A stretch of DNA of 22,604 nucleotides from Nitrospirota bacterium (GTDB lineage: Bacteria > Nitrospirota > JACRHJ01). Location of the stretch: positions 1 through 22,604 of the forward strand of contig DAHWTK010000015.1 in the NCBI GenBank assembly GCA_027328825.1. Direction: 5' to 3'. Under the pieces are notes generated by a model. It made no database searches and was not told where the DNA came from. It worked only from the letters and a program-made list of their open reading frames with translations. Made by a program: the position numbers and the translations under genes. Positions within the stretch are counted from its first letter, which is position 1. Every line of letters starts with the position of its first letter. Below, piece after piece: positions 14,140-22,317 of the stretch.

Positions 14140-15255
14140 CTATAAAGTCCTTTTGAAGGTAACGACAGCAAGAGTCATCATAACTGTCAGGAAGCACACC
14201 AGGAACAGAATATCCCCGTATACGGCCCATAGCGGGTTGCCTTTGAATATTATGCTTTTAAGCGCATGGACGGAATAATATTCCGGGTTCACCTTCGAGA
14301 AAACCCGAAGCCACGGCGGGAAGCTCTCGACGGGGTATACCGCGCCGGAAGGGAAGAAAAATATCACGTTCATAAACCCTGAGAACACGCCGACAATCCT
14401 GGGGTGGTTCGCCCGCCCGAGCATAAGGAACATCATGCTGAGCAGTCCCATGGTCGTCAGCGCCAGGACGGTAATAATGCCCAGGAACCGCGAGACGGAG
14501 CCGATTACCGTTATGCCGGTTATAAGCGCGCTCACCACATAAACAGTTGTCGCCATGAACATGGTGATTACAAACCCGGAAACCACAAGCCCGCCGACAA
14601 TATCCGTCTTCGTAACCGGGGTCATAAGTATCGCCTCGTCCACGCCCAGGAACCTGTCCATAACGAGATTGAACACCCCCGTTATCATCGTGCCCATGAA
14701 TATCGCCATCACGACCACGCCGGGAATTAAGGACTGGTCGTAGTCCACCATCTTGTAAAGCTCAACCCTCCTTGCCTGCACAATAGTTCTGTCCGGGCGC
14801 ACCGGCACGAACACCTCCCGGATAGAGTTCACCGCGTCCGTGATGGCAACTGTCAAGGCGCCTTCGGAGATCTGGTCCGTGTTGTCCACGAATATCCCCA
14901 CCTCAGGGTTAATCCCGAGGGACACCCTGCGCGAGAAATCCGGCGGGACGATTACCGCACCTTTGAATTTCCCGGCCCGCACCGCCTGCACAGCCGCGCC
15001 CTGGTCGGACATGTACGTAATCGTCACCGTCTTCGGCCCGATCGCCACGGCCTTCAGGCGCTCGTTCAGAAGTTTACCCCAGTAGCCGTCGTCCTGGTTC
15101 ACCACGACGACCGGCAGGCCCTTGAGCTTACCCTGGAACGAGTTGCCGAGAATGACGAGATACACTATGGGCATGACCACGGCCATCACCATGATGACCG
15201 GGTTCCTGGCAAACTTGCGCATATCGCGCTCTATCACCGCGTAAAGCCTGCGCAT
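14140..15255 (-). CDS. ABC-2 type transporter permease
   Basis: 371 residues. One membrane segment near the N-terminus (about 20-38), a large extracytoplasmic domain (about 45-180), then five membrane segments in the C-terminal half: the LIPGVVVMAIFMGT region, GFVITMFMATTVYVV, ITVLALTTMGLLSMMF, FSGFMNVIFFFPSG and DILFLVCFLTVMMTLAVV. This is the ABC2_membrane_3 layout of YhhJ/DrrB-like exporters. The conserved FPSGAVYPVESFPPWLRVFSKVNP segment matches the family. The start codon overlaps the ATPase stop by one base (TGATG), indicating translational coupling. It should form the membrane channel of an exporter with the ATPase and the HlyD protein; substrate unknown. Confidence 0.92.
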   Translation of the reverse strand: MRRLYAVIERDMRKFARNPVIMVMAVVMPIVYLVILGNSFQGKLKGLPVVVVNQDDGYWGKLLNERLKAVAIGPKTVTITYMSDQGAAVQAVRAGKFKGAVIVPPDFSRRVSLGINPEVGIFVDNTDQISEGALTVAITDAVNSIREVFVPVRPDRTIVQARRVELYKMVDYDQSLIPGVVVMAIFMGTMITGVFNLVMDRFLGVDEAILMTPVTKTDIVGGLVVSGFVITMFMATTVYVVSALITGITVIGSVSRFLGIITVLALTTMGLLSMMFLMLGRANHPRIVGVFSGFMNVIFFFPSGAVYPVESFPPWLRVFSKVNPEYYSVHALKSIIFKGNPLWAVYGDILFLVCFLTVMMTLAVVTFKRTL

Positions 15256-16259
15256 CAGTTTCTCCCAAGCTTTGTCGGGACACCCGCGCCAAGGAACAGG
15301 CTAACTTTCCTTGATTCCTCCTCGCGTATCGATCGGCCAGTGTAGTGTATGAAAACGTCTTCAAGAGAGAGCTTCTGAATGGACACGGCCTTTACCTCCG
15401 CGCCAGCATCAGTGGCGAGTTTCATAAGCCGCGGAGCGTCTTCGCTGCCGTTGTCCACGTAGCACCTCAAGTCTCCGTTTTCAAGCTGGGCCTTGTGAAC
15501 GTATCCTTCCGCCGTCGCCAGGTGATGCACTTTTTCCTGCTCCCTGGACAGGGAAAGTATCACAATATCGTTGCCCGGTATGCCCGATTTAAGCTCGTCC
15601 GGCGTCCCCATCGCAATGACGCTTCCGTGGTCTATTATGGCCACTCTCGTGCAGAGCGCCTCCGCCTCTTCCATGTAGTGCGTGGTCAGGAAGATAGTCA
15701 TGCTGTAGTCCTTCATAAAATCCCGGAGCATCTCCCAGACGACTCTGCGGCTCTGGGGGTCAAGCCCCGACGTCGGCTCGTCGAGGAACAGAATCGCCGG
15801 TTTATGCACCAGCACGCGCGCGATGTCGAGCCTTCGGCGCATACCGCCGGAGAATGTCGCGGCAAGTTCGTCCGCCTTCTTCGCAAGGCCGACCCGCTCC
15901 AGAAGCTCCGCGACCCGCTCCTGCCGGGCCTTCTTCGGCACCTCGTAGAACTTCCCGAAGATGTCCATGTTCTCGCGCGCGGTAAGGTCAAGGTCGGAGG
16001 CCATGTTCTGCGTGACGACGCCGATGGAGCGACGCACCTTCTCCGGCTCCTTCGTTATGTCGTATCCGCCGACCTTCGCCGTCCCGGACGTGGGCCGAAG
16101 CACCGTCGTCAGCATACGGATGAGCGTGCTCTTCCCCGCCCCGTTCGGCCCTAAGAAGCCGAAGAACTCGCCCTCGTCAATCTGTATGCTGATGTCCTTT
16201 ACCGCCGTCAGCTCGCCGAAGGTTTTGCGTATGTCGAAGGTCTCAACTGCAAGAGACAT
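15255..16259 (-). CDS. ABC transporter ATP-binding protein (DrrA/CcmA-like)
   Basis: 334 residues. Walker A GPNGAGKST (37-45), Q-loop VVTQN (81-85), signature FSGGM (136-140), Walker B AILFLDEP (155-162) and H-loop His194 are all intact, so the domain should hydrolyse ATP. After about residue 220 there is an extra C-terminal domain like the DUF4162 tails of DrrA-type exporters. It drives the ABC-2 permease encoded immediately downstream. It lies three bases after the HlyD gene, completing a HlyD/ATPase/permease set of the kind used for drug or envelope-component efflux. Confidence 0.94.
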   Translation of the reverse strand: MSLAVETFDIRKTFGELTAVKDISIQIDEGEFFGFLGPNGAGKSTLIRMLTTVLRPTSGTAKVGGYDITKEPEKVRRSIGVVTQNMASDLDLTARENMDIFGKFYEVPKKARQERVAELLERVGLAKKADELAATFSGGMRRRLDIARVLVHKPAILFLDEPTSGLDPQSRRVVWEMLRDFMKDYSMTIFLTTHYMEEAEALCTRVAIIDHGSVIAMGTPDELKSGIPGNDIVILSLSREQEKVHHLATAEGYVHKAQLENGDLRCYVDNGSEDAPRLMKLATDAGAEVKAVSIQKLSLEDVFIHYTGRSIREEESRKVSLFLGAGVPTKLGRN

Positions 16260-16262
16260 GAT

Positions 16263-17300
16263 TTACGGTATCCCCACCAGCACCGTCATTCCGGGCTTTA
16301 ATATTCCTTTCGGGTTGTCTATTTTTATCCTCGTGCGGAAGGTCTTGATGTCCTGGCGGCCCCTCGTAACGTCTCTCTCGACCGCGAACTCGCCCTCGCG
16401 CCCGATGTCGAATACCTCGCCGTTAAAAATCTCCTTCGGATGATGCTCAAGCCATATCCGGGCCTTCGTCCCCACATGCACGCGCGTAATGAACCTCTGG
16501 CCAAGGTCTATCCGCACCCAGAGTGTCGCCGGGTTCACAATTGTCATTATGCTCATGCCGGGAGAGACGACCTCGCCCGCCTCCACGGAACGGTACTCCA
16601 CGACACCGTCCGACGGCGCGTATACGTCCGAATATGAAAGCTGCGCCTGGCTGAACTTCACGCCGTCTTGCGCCTGCTTTACGCGCGCGCCCTGGGTCGT
16701 CATATCGTCTTTTGATTTCCTTAGCGCCGCCTCCGCCGCCGAAAGCCTGGACTCGGCCAGTTTTATGGCCGCGCCGGATGCTTCCGCGTCCGCATTTGCG
16801 GAATCATAATTTGTCTGGGCGTTGTCCAGGTCTGCCTTTGCCACTATGCCTTTTTTATAAAGCGTTTTCTCGCGGGATAGGTTAATATCCGCAAGCGCAA
16901 GCTGAGCTTTCGCGCGGCGCGCCTGCGCCTTCTGGCTGGCCACGTCAGCCCGCTCTACTTTTACCTGGTCTTCCGCATTCGCTATGACCTGTCTAAGCGA
17001 TGCAAGGGTTAGCTCCTCTGCATCGAGAGCGGCCCTTGCCTGCCCGAGCGCGGCCCTCAAGTCCCCATTCTCCATACGGGCCAGAAGCTCTCCCTTCCTG
17101 ACCGCATCCCCAGCCCGGACCGCTATAAACGTAACCCGTCCCGGTATTTTTGAGGATATATTCGTCTCTATCCCTTCCACAACGCCAGTCGTCCGTACTG
17201 ACTCCGGCCCCGTCTTGTGTCCGGCATAGAAATGCGTGTATGCCAGGATGCCTGCGGCTATAATTATTAATAATACAAGTATTTTTATCTTTTTTTTCAT
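16263..17300 (-). CDS. HlyD/EmrA-type membrane fusion protein
   Basis: 345 residues. A basic start and one membrane anchor (about 5-23) are followed by a lipoyl-like half domain (about 45-75, GVVEGIETNISSKIPGRV), a long Ala/Lys-rich coiled-coil hairpin (about 80-210), the second lipoyl half (YSDVYAPSDGVVEYRSVEAGEVV) and a beta-barrel domain ending RIKIDNPKGILKPGMTV. Such adaptors bridge an inner-membrane pump to an outer-membrane channel; no TolC-like gene is seen nearby. The ATG at 17298-17300 is chosen because it starts the membrane anchor; the frame runs 35 codons further upstream but through the promoter. Only a weak AAGG precedes it. Confidence 0.92.
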   Translation of the reverse strand: MKKKIKILVLLIIIAAGILAYTHFYAGHKTGPESVRTTGVVEGIETNISSKIPGRVTFIAVRAGDAVRKGELLARMENGDLRAALGQARAALDAEELTLASLRQVIANAEDQVKVERADVASQKAQARRAKAQLALADINLSREKTLYKKGIVAKADLDNAQTNYDSANADAEASGAAIKLAESRLSAAEAALRKSKDDMTTQGARVKQAQDGVKFSQAQLSYSDVYAPSDGVVEYRSVEAGEVVSPGMSIMTIVNPATLWVRIDLGQRFITRVHVGTKARIWLEHHPKEIFNGEVFDIGREGEFAVERDVTRGRQDIKTFRTRIKIDNPKGILKPGMTVLVGIP

Positions 17301-17355
17301 GTAAAACCTTAACCGTGTATTATGGAGCGGGACATCTATCGGGTTACAGATAACC

Positions 17356-17384
17356 ATTATCCAATCAGAAGGGCTTTTTGTCAA
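17356..17384 (-). promoter_or_regulatory. Sigma-70 promoter of the efflux operon
   Basis: On the minus strand, perfect TTGACA (17379-17384), a 17-base spacer and GATAAT (17356-17361). It predicts a leader of about 50 bases before the HlyD start. The -35 lies in a 9-bp arm repeated inversely at the divergent promoter. Confidence 0.82.
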
Positions 17385-17415
17385 TGGTATAAGTCCCCAT
17401 AGCAAAAGAAATTTA

Positions 17416-17444
17416 TTGACAAATCAAAGACTCAAGATTATCTT
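17416..17444 (+). promoter_or_regulatory. Sigma-70 promoter of the lipoprotein/membrane-protein pair
   Basis: Perfect TTGACA (17416-17421), a 17-base spacer and TATCTT (17439-17444). Transcription would start about one or two bases before the ATG at 17453, leaving almost no leader. Confidence 0.65.
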
Positions 17445-17452
17445 TATTCGAT

Positions 17453-17767
17453 ATGCTTCGGCCAATCGCATCCCTTGCGTGCATCATTGCGGCGGCAGGC
17501 TTAAGCTCGTGCGGCAAACCGGCGCCGGTTGCGCTGGCGAGTCTGAGCGCCATAAAGGCCGTACCGTCCGAGGCGGTATCCGGCAAGGTGATGACGGCCA
17601 GGAAAAAGGGCGAAGAACTTAAAATCAAGCTGAAAAGGGACAAAAACGGCGCATACGCCTGGGAGATAGACGGCGGGAAAGTAGCCGACATACTTAAGGC
17701 TGACAGGCTCCTCGAAAGGAAATTGCCCGTCCGGCAGACTGACACCGGCAGAGCGGCGGCGGAATAA
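17453..17767 (+). CDS. Small predicted lipoprotein of unknown function
   Basis: 104 residues with a lipoprotein signal (hydrophobic core about 5-16, lipobox LSSC with Cys20). The mature part is basic and polar (KVMTARKKGEELKIKLKRDKNG), with a small Trp-containing strand (YAWEIDGGKVADIL). No family is recognised. No ribosome binding site is visible, and the predicted transcript begins next to the ATG, so translation may be leaderless. Its stop codon TAA is directly followed by the ATG of the membrane-protein gene. The two should be co-expressed and may work together at the envelope. Confidence 0.72.
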   Translation: MLRPIASLACIIAAAGLSSCGKPAPVALASLSAIKAVPSEAVSGKVMTARKKGEELKIKLKRDKNGAYAWEIDGGKVADILKADRLLERKLPVRQTDTGRAAAE

Positions 17768-18784
17768 ATGAAATATTTCGAGATAATAAAAGAAGGCTTC
17801 CGTCTGGCCAACAAAAATCTGGCCGTGCTCCTGACGCAGGTCTTGGCCGGGGTTGTCATGCTGTTCTTTTTCCTGCTTATAACAGTAATATTCGTGGCCA
17901 TAGCCATAGGCTCAGTCCCGAATCTGAACCTCCAGACGCTCTCTGCCGATAACCTCTCAGGGCTTGTTCAGACATCTCTGACGCTTGTCGCCCTGGGGGT
18001 GTTATTCGTTATAATATTCATGCTTATCGCCGCGTTTATCACCGCGTTCGTCCATTCCGGCAACCTGGGCTGTATGCTCAAAACCGCCCGTAAAGAAGCC
18101 CGGGGGTTTACTACCGGTGAGTTTTTCGCCTCCGGAGGCCGTTCCGTCTGGTCCATGCTCGGCCTGTACATAATCTGGGGAATCGTAACGCTTTTCGCGG
18201 CATTCGCATTCGGCGCAATCGGCACAGTGGGATACCAGGCCGTGTTAAGTCCCCTTATGGACGCCGGAAGGCGCGTCCTGGCTTTCGCGCTCGGCGTGCC
18301 TTTTATACTCTCGCTTCTCCTGGGGGGCCTTCTTTTCCTGTTTCTTGTATATGCGGGGTGGACGTTCTCGGCGATAATCCTCGTCGGGGAAGGCTATGGC
18401 GCATCCTCTGCCCTTGGCGCATCTTACCGTTTTATAAAGAAAAACTTCTGGGACGCGCTGCTTTTCGCACTCCTTATGTTCGCGTTGGTGTTTTTTGCGA
18501 ATATAGCATGGAATATCCTGACCATGCCTTTCCATATAACGAAAGACACAAGCCCTTCGGTCGCAATTGGCCTCCTGCCGGTTGTCCTGTTCGGGCTTCT
18601 TCTCCAGATGTATATCGGTCTTATCGCTCGTTCCGGTTTCGTGGTTTTCTATATCGACAGAACAACGCCCCCGGCGCCTGTGAATGCCGGTCTTGAGGCT
18701 CCTTCCGACATAATATCCGGCCCGGAAAACACCCCGGAATCTCCCCGGGATACCATGCCGCCCCAGGAAAATTCTACAGTCTAA
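17768..18784 (+). CDS. Polytopic inner-membrane protein of unknown function
   Basis: 338 residues with about six strongly hydrophobic segments: roughly 20-48, 70-95, 125-150, 168-200, 228-252 and 262-290, and a short cytoplasmic N-terminus (MKYFEIIKEGFRLANKNLAV). The tail after about 300 is Pro/Glu/Ser-rich and probably disordered. The repeated pattern (SxxRFIKKNFWDALLF after a WTFSAIILVGEGYGASSALGAS loop) resembles the membrane domains of DUF-type/glycerophosphoryl-diester-phosphodiesterase-like integral proteins, but this is a weak resemblance and no enzyme motif is present. It starts immediately after the lipoprotein's stop codon. Confidence 0.8.
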   Translation: MKYFEIIKEGFRLANKNLAVLLTQVLAGVVMLFFFLLITVIFVAIAIGSVPNLNLQTLSADNLSGLVQTSLTLVALGVLFVIIFMLIAAFITAFVHSGNLGCMLKTARKEARGFTTGEFFASGGRSVWSMLGLYIIWGIVTLFAAFAFGAIGTVGYQAVLSPLMDAGRRVLAFALGVPFILSLLLGGLLFLFLVYAGWTFSAIILVGEGYGASSALGASYRFIKKNFWDALLFALLMFALVFFANIAWNILTMPFHITKDTSPSVAIGLLPVVLFGLLLQMYIGLIARSGFVVFYIDRTTPPAPVNAGLEAPSDIISGPENTPESPRDTMPPQENSTV

Positions 18785-18787
18785 ATC

Positions 18788-18817
18788 TTGACCGGGATAT
18801 ACGTTTCGCGTTAAAAT
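18788..18817 (+). promoter_or_regulatory. Sigma-70 promoter of the glycine-zipper lipoprotein gene
   Basis: TTGACC (18788-18793), 18-base spacer, TAAAAT (18812-18817), each one mismatch from consensus. The start codon is 24 bases downstream, preceded by GAGG. Confidence 0.65.
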
Positions 18818-18841
18818 CCAAACAACCAGCGAGGTATTGCT

Positions 18842-19486
18842 ATGAAAAAATCCTTTGCGGGAATAGCCCTGGCGATAGCTGTCGCTTTTACATTCACGGC
18901 CTGCGCAACCCAGAATGAGGGGCAGTACACGGCGACAGGCGCGGGCATCGGGGCAATAACCGGCGCGGTGCTCGGTGCGGCCCTTGGGAGCGTCGGCGGA
19001 CATGCCGGGGCAGGCGCGGTAGTAGGCAGCGTGTTCGGCGGCCTGGCTGGCGCATCCATCGGCAATAACGAATATCATCTGCAACGCTCGGAGGAGCTCT
19101 CCGCGCAGCAGTACAGCTACAACGAAGCACGCGCGCGCAGCGATTTTGTCCGGATAAAGGACACCTACGCCACTCCAAAAACCGTCGCACCGGGAGACAC
19201 GGTAAATCTCATCACAACCTATACCATCCTGACGCCCTACAGGCGCCTGGCCCTGGTTCACGAGGTGCGCGAGGTGCGGGACGACTCAGGCAAGATTATC
19301 GGCAGGCCGGAGGTTACCATCCGCCGGGAAGGCGGGACATGGACAAGCTCAATGCCCATGACGATCCCCGAAGACGCACACCCCGGCAGATACAGGGTAA
19401 GGGCGATAGTCGAGACGGACAGCGCCGGAGATACGAGGGATTTCGCTTTTTATGTGGGAGAACCGCAAGGGCGCTGGAGGCGATGA
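18842..19486 (+). CDS. Glycine-zipper lipoprotein with C-terminal beta domain
   Basis: 214 residues. A lipoprotein signal ends in FTAC (Cys21). Residues about 32-75 are a glycine-zipper (GAGIGAITGAVLGAALGSVG and onward, with G/A every few residues) of the kind in YMGG-like or OmpA-anchor-type outer-membrane lipoproteins. Such zippers pack or insert in membranes. The rest (about 110-210) looks beta-rich, with features of an exported Ig-like or stress-related fold (VAPGDTVNLITTYTIL; PGRYRVRAIVETDSAGD). It is probably outer-membrane-anchored; no more precise role can be given. It has its own promoter and is not obviously coupled to the membrane-protein gene upstream. Confidence 0.82.
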   Translation: MKKSFAGIALAIAVAFTFTACATQNEGQYTATGAGIGAITGAVLGAALGSVGGHAGAGAVVGSVFGGLAGASIGNNEYHLQRSEELSAQQYSYNEARARSDFVRIKDTYATPKTVAPGDTVNLITTYTILTPYRRLALVHEVREVRDDSGKIIGRPEVTIRREGGTWTSSMPMTIPEDAHPGRYRVRAIVETDSAGDTRDFAFYVGEPQGRWRR

Positions 19487-19656
19487 ACGGGTAATTTATT
19501 TACGGAAACAACGGCCTGAAGGAAAAGAACTATTCGCCTCGGATACCCGCGAAAATCCGCCGATAAGTCTTTCATACTTCCGATTCTTCACTCTGCCAAG
19601 AACGAGGGGCTGTAAAGTCGCCGGATTCCCCGGCGCGGGATGACGGTCTGTTCCTA
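19487..19656. other. Non-coding spacer before the PBP gene
   Basis: No gene is supported here. A 6-bp hairpin CGCCGG (19619-19624)/CCGGCG (19630-19635) without a T-tract lies near its end and could be a weak terminator or a repeat fragment. I see nothing else. Confidence 0.5.
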
Positions 19657-19685
19657 TTGCATTAATCCCCGTGCGGTGCTATGAT
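19657..19685 (+). promoter_or_regulatory. Extended -10 sigma-70 promoter of the PBP1A gene
   Basis: TTGCAT (19657-19662), 17-base spacer and TATGAT (19680-19685) with an upstream TGC that gives an extended -10. It lies about 38 bases before the ATG. Confidence 0.65.
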
Positions 19686-19722
19686 TCTTCGCGTCGGTTT
19701 TTATTGGCACTAAGGGAATAAG

Positions 19723-22068
19723 ATGAAGAAGATACATGTCATAATACTCACGGCGATTGCCATAATCGCCGTATCATGCGGGGCAAGCTACGCGATTTTC
19801 ACTTCTGTAAACAAAGACCTGCCGGAAATTACGTCGCTCAAAAACTACAAGCCGCCCATCGGCACCCGAGTATACTCGGAAGACGGCCACCTGATAGGCC
19901 GCATAAAGGTGGACAAGGGAATCTTCGTGCCGCTCTCGCAGATGCCGGACGACCTTAAAAACGCTGTCATAGCGGTCGAGGACGCGCGGTTCTACAAACA
20001 CGGCGCGCTGGACTACGAGGGCATCGCCCGGGCGCTGGTGACGGACATTTTAACGCTCAGTTTCAGGCAGGGCGGCAGCACCATAACACAGCAGCTTGCA
20101 AAAGTGCTGTTCCTCACGCCGGAGAAGAGCATCAGCCGCAAACTGAAGGAGATGGTGCTCGCCCGGAAGATAGAGCAGAAACTCACCAAGAACGAGATAC
20201 TGGAGCTTTACCTAAACAAGATATATTTCGGACACGGCGCATACGGCGTCGAGATGGCCGCGAGGACGTATTTCGGCAAACACGTAGGCGACCTGAACCT
20301 CTCCGAATGCGCCATGATTGCGGGGCTTATCCGCTCCCCGGAAGGCTATTCTCCCTACAATAACATGCAGATGGCCAAGCGCCGCCAGGAAATCGTATTA
20401 AAGAGAATGGTCGAGGAGCGTTACATCTCACGCGGTGAGGACAAGCTTGCGGCGGCTCGCCCGCTTGTGCTTAAAAACAGCTGGGTCAACGAAGACGTCG
20501 CTCCGTACCTCGTGGAACAGATACGGACATACCTTGAAAAGAAATACGGGGCACAGAAGGTCTATATAGACGGCCTGGATGTAAAGACGGCGATAGATTA
20601 CCGTATGCAGGTGGAGGCGAACCGGGCGGTAGAGTCCGGGGCGCGGGAGCTTGCCAAGCGCCAGGGATGGCAGGGGCCGCTTGCCACGAGAAGCGTCAAG
20701 GCCATAAAAAAACTCCTCGCTGAAAAACCCGCAGTGGCGGCGTCATTCCAACTGGGAGAGGTCGTTACGGCCACCGTGCTGAGGGTGGATAAAAAAGGCG
20801 CGGTAATATCAGCGCGCGGCGGCAAGGGTTATATCGCCTGGCCGGACATGAGATGGGCCGCGGGCTGGGGCCCGAAAAAGAAAAGCTCCACGGACATACT
20901 GAAGCCCGGATACGTTATAGAGGTAAAGCGCAAGTCGTTCAACAGGCATATGAAGCTTCTCGGGTTCACTCTGGAGCAGGAGCCGGTATGCGAGGCGGCG
21001 CTCGTCGCCATAGACCCGTGGGAAGGAAAGGTAAAGGCCCTTGTCGGCGGTGTGGACTTCCAGAAGAGCCAGTTCAACCACGCGACTATGGCGCACAGGC
21101 AGCCGGGCTCGGCTTTCAAGCCGCTCGTTTACGCCACGGCCATGGAAAACGGCTTCACGCCCGCATCCATCATAAACGACGAGCCCAGGAGTTACGACAA
21201 CGACCACTGGAAGCCAAACAACTACGACCACGAATACTACGGCCCCACTCGCCTCAGGGAGGCGCTGGTGTTTTCGAGGAACGTCGTAACGATAGAACTC
21301 TTGAACCGCATAGGCGTGGACAAGGTAATCGCTCTCGCGCAGAAACTCGGCATTACCGGGCCTTTCGCGCGGAACCTGACACTTGCGCTGGGTTCATGCA
21401 GCGCAACTCCGCTTGAGATGGCCTCCGCATACTGCGCGTTCGCAAACGGCGGCTATGCCATTAGCCCGATTACCATCATCCAGGTAACCGACAGGAGGGG
21501 CCGGGTGCTGGAACAGCACGAGTCTCCTCATACGGCGGTCATGTCCCCGGAGGCTACTTACCAGGTAACAAGTATGCTCGAAGACGCCGTCCTGCGCGGG
21601 ACGGGCAGGCTGGCCGCGACGCTCGGCAGGCCCGTGGCCGGAAAGACCGGGACGACGAACGATTATAAAGACGCCTGGTTCGTGGGATATACGCCGCAAC
21701 TCGTAGCCGGGGTATGGGTGGGATTTGATGACGGCAGGAGCCTGGGGCACGGAGAGTCCGGCGCGAGGGCCGCGCTCCCGATATGGGTGCGGTTCATGGC
21801 CCCGGCTGTGGCCTCCTATCCGCCCGACGAATTCGTCGTCCCGGATGACATGGATTTTGTAAAGATAGACGCCGCGACGGGGCTTCTACCCACGTCTGCG
21901 AGCCAGGACGTGATAACCGAGGTCTTCAAGAAGGGAACGGAGCCGACGCAGTATTCATCCGCCCCGACGGAGGCGACTCCCGCATCGTCGCAGGCCCCCG
22001 CGCCGACACCGGCCAAGGCCATCCTGCAACAGGAAAAACAGCTAAAGCTGCTCCAGGACGTGGATTAG
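19723..22068 (+). CDS. Class A penicillin-binding protein 1A (glycosyltransferase/transpeptidase)
   Basis: 781 residues, anchored by one N-terminal membrane segment (about 5-28). The GT51 glycosyltransferase has catalytic Glu86 in EDARFYKH, then RQGGSTITQQLAK, RKLKEMVLARKIE and LYLNKIYFGHGAYG. A PBP1A-type OB-like insert (about 325-385) precedes the transpeptidase, with SAFK (Ser463, Lys466), SRN (Ser518-Asn520) and KTGT (641-644). All catalytic motifs are intact, so it should polymerise and cross-link peptidoglycan in the periplasm. The C-terminus is an Ala/Pro/Thr-rich tail followed by a short charged helix. AAGGGA precedes the ATG. Symbols mrcA and ponA are used for this family; I leave it unassigned because the paralogue cannot be settled here. 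Confidence 0.96.
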   Translation: MKKIHVIILTAIAIIAVSCGASYAIFTSVNKDLPEITSLKNYKPPIGTRVYSEDGHLIGRIKVDKGIFVPLSQMPDDLKNAVIAVEDARFYKHGALDYEGIARALVTDILTLSFRQGGSTITQQLAKVLFLTPEKSISRKLKEMVLARKIEQKLTKNEILELYLNKIYFGHGAYGVEMAARTYFGKHVGDLNLSECAMIAGLIRSPEGYSPYNNMQMAKRRQEIVLKRMVEERYISRGEDKLAAARPLVLKNSWVNEDVAPYLVEQIRTYLEKKYGAQKVYIDGLDVKTAIDYRMQVEANRAVESGARELAKRQGWQGPLATRSVKAIKKLLAEKPAVAASFQLGEVVTATVLRVDKKGAVISARGGKGYIAWPDMRWAAGWGPKKKSSTDILKPGYVIEVKRKSFNRHMKLLGFTLEQEPVCEAALVAIDPWEGKVKALVGGVDFQKSQFNHATMAHRQPGSAFKPLVYATAMENGFTPASIINDEPRSYDNDHWKPNNYDHEYYGPTRLREALVFSRNVVTIELLNRIGVDKVIALAQKLGITGPFARNLTLALGSCSATPLEMASAYCAFANGGYAISPITIIQVTDRRGRVLEQHESPHTAVMSPEATYQVTSMLEDAVLRGTGRLAATLGRPVAGKTGTTNDYKDAWFVGYTPQLVAGVWVGFDDGRSLGHGESGARAALPIWVRFMAPAVASYPPDEFVVPDDMDFVKIDAATGLLPTSASQDVITEVFKKGTEPTQYSSAPTEATPASSQAPAPTPAKAILQQEKQLKLLQDVD

Positions 22069-22257
22069 ATTTTTCAGTTCGCCCTCTCCCGGCCTTCGGC
22101 CACCCTCCCCCACGGGTGGGGAGGGTAAGAACAGTTCACCCCTCGCCCTTTCATGGGAGAGGCAGTGGGGCGCGGGCGCGATCACGATCCCTGCCGTAAA
22201 AAGAGTTCACCCCTCGCCCTTTCATGGGAGAGGGGCCGGGGGAGAGGGTTCAATAAT
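22069..22257. repeat. Repeat-rich spacer after the PBP gene
   Basis: No gene. It holds a GGCC-TTC-GGCC hairpin (22091-22101), a long G/C hairpin ACCCTCCCCCAC (22102-22113)/GTGGGGAGGGT (22116-22126) with one bulge, and a perfect 30-bp direct repeat at 22133-22162 and 22204-22233 (starts 71 bases apart) that begins AGTTCACC and ends GGGAGAGG. The composition resembles the intergenic repeats at 5776 and 8872. Confidence 0.85.
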
Positions 22258-22292
22258 AAATGCCGGTCAGGGAATTTCCCCGACCGGCATTT
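22258..22292 (-). terminator. Terminator of the minus-strand gene at the right edge
   Basis: Arms AAATGCCGGTC (22258-22268) and GACCGGCATTT (22282-22292) are perfectly complementary (11 bp), with further GGG/CCC pairing inside. On the minus strand it is 25 bases past the stop codon and is followed by a T-rich run (TTTATTATT). It may also end plus-strand transcription from the PBP gene. Confidence 0.8.
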
Positions 22293-22317
22293 AAGGTTTT
22301 GCGATTCAATCGCGGCG

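Noticed and set aside
18245..19261. 338-codon minus-strand frame
   Set aside because: It overlaps two convincing plus-strand envelope genes and their promoter; its His/Arg/Cys-rich composition is typical of a shadow frame.
22133..22233. A CRISPR array
   Set aside because: There are only two 30-bp repeats with a 41-base gap, no further units and no cas genes; the composition matches intergenic repeats.
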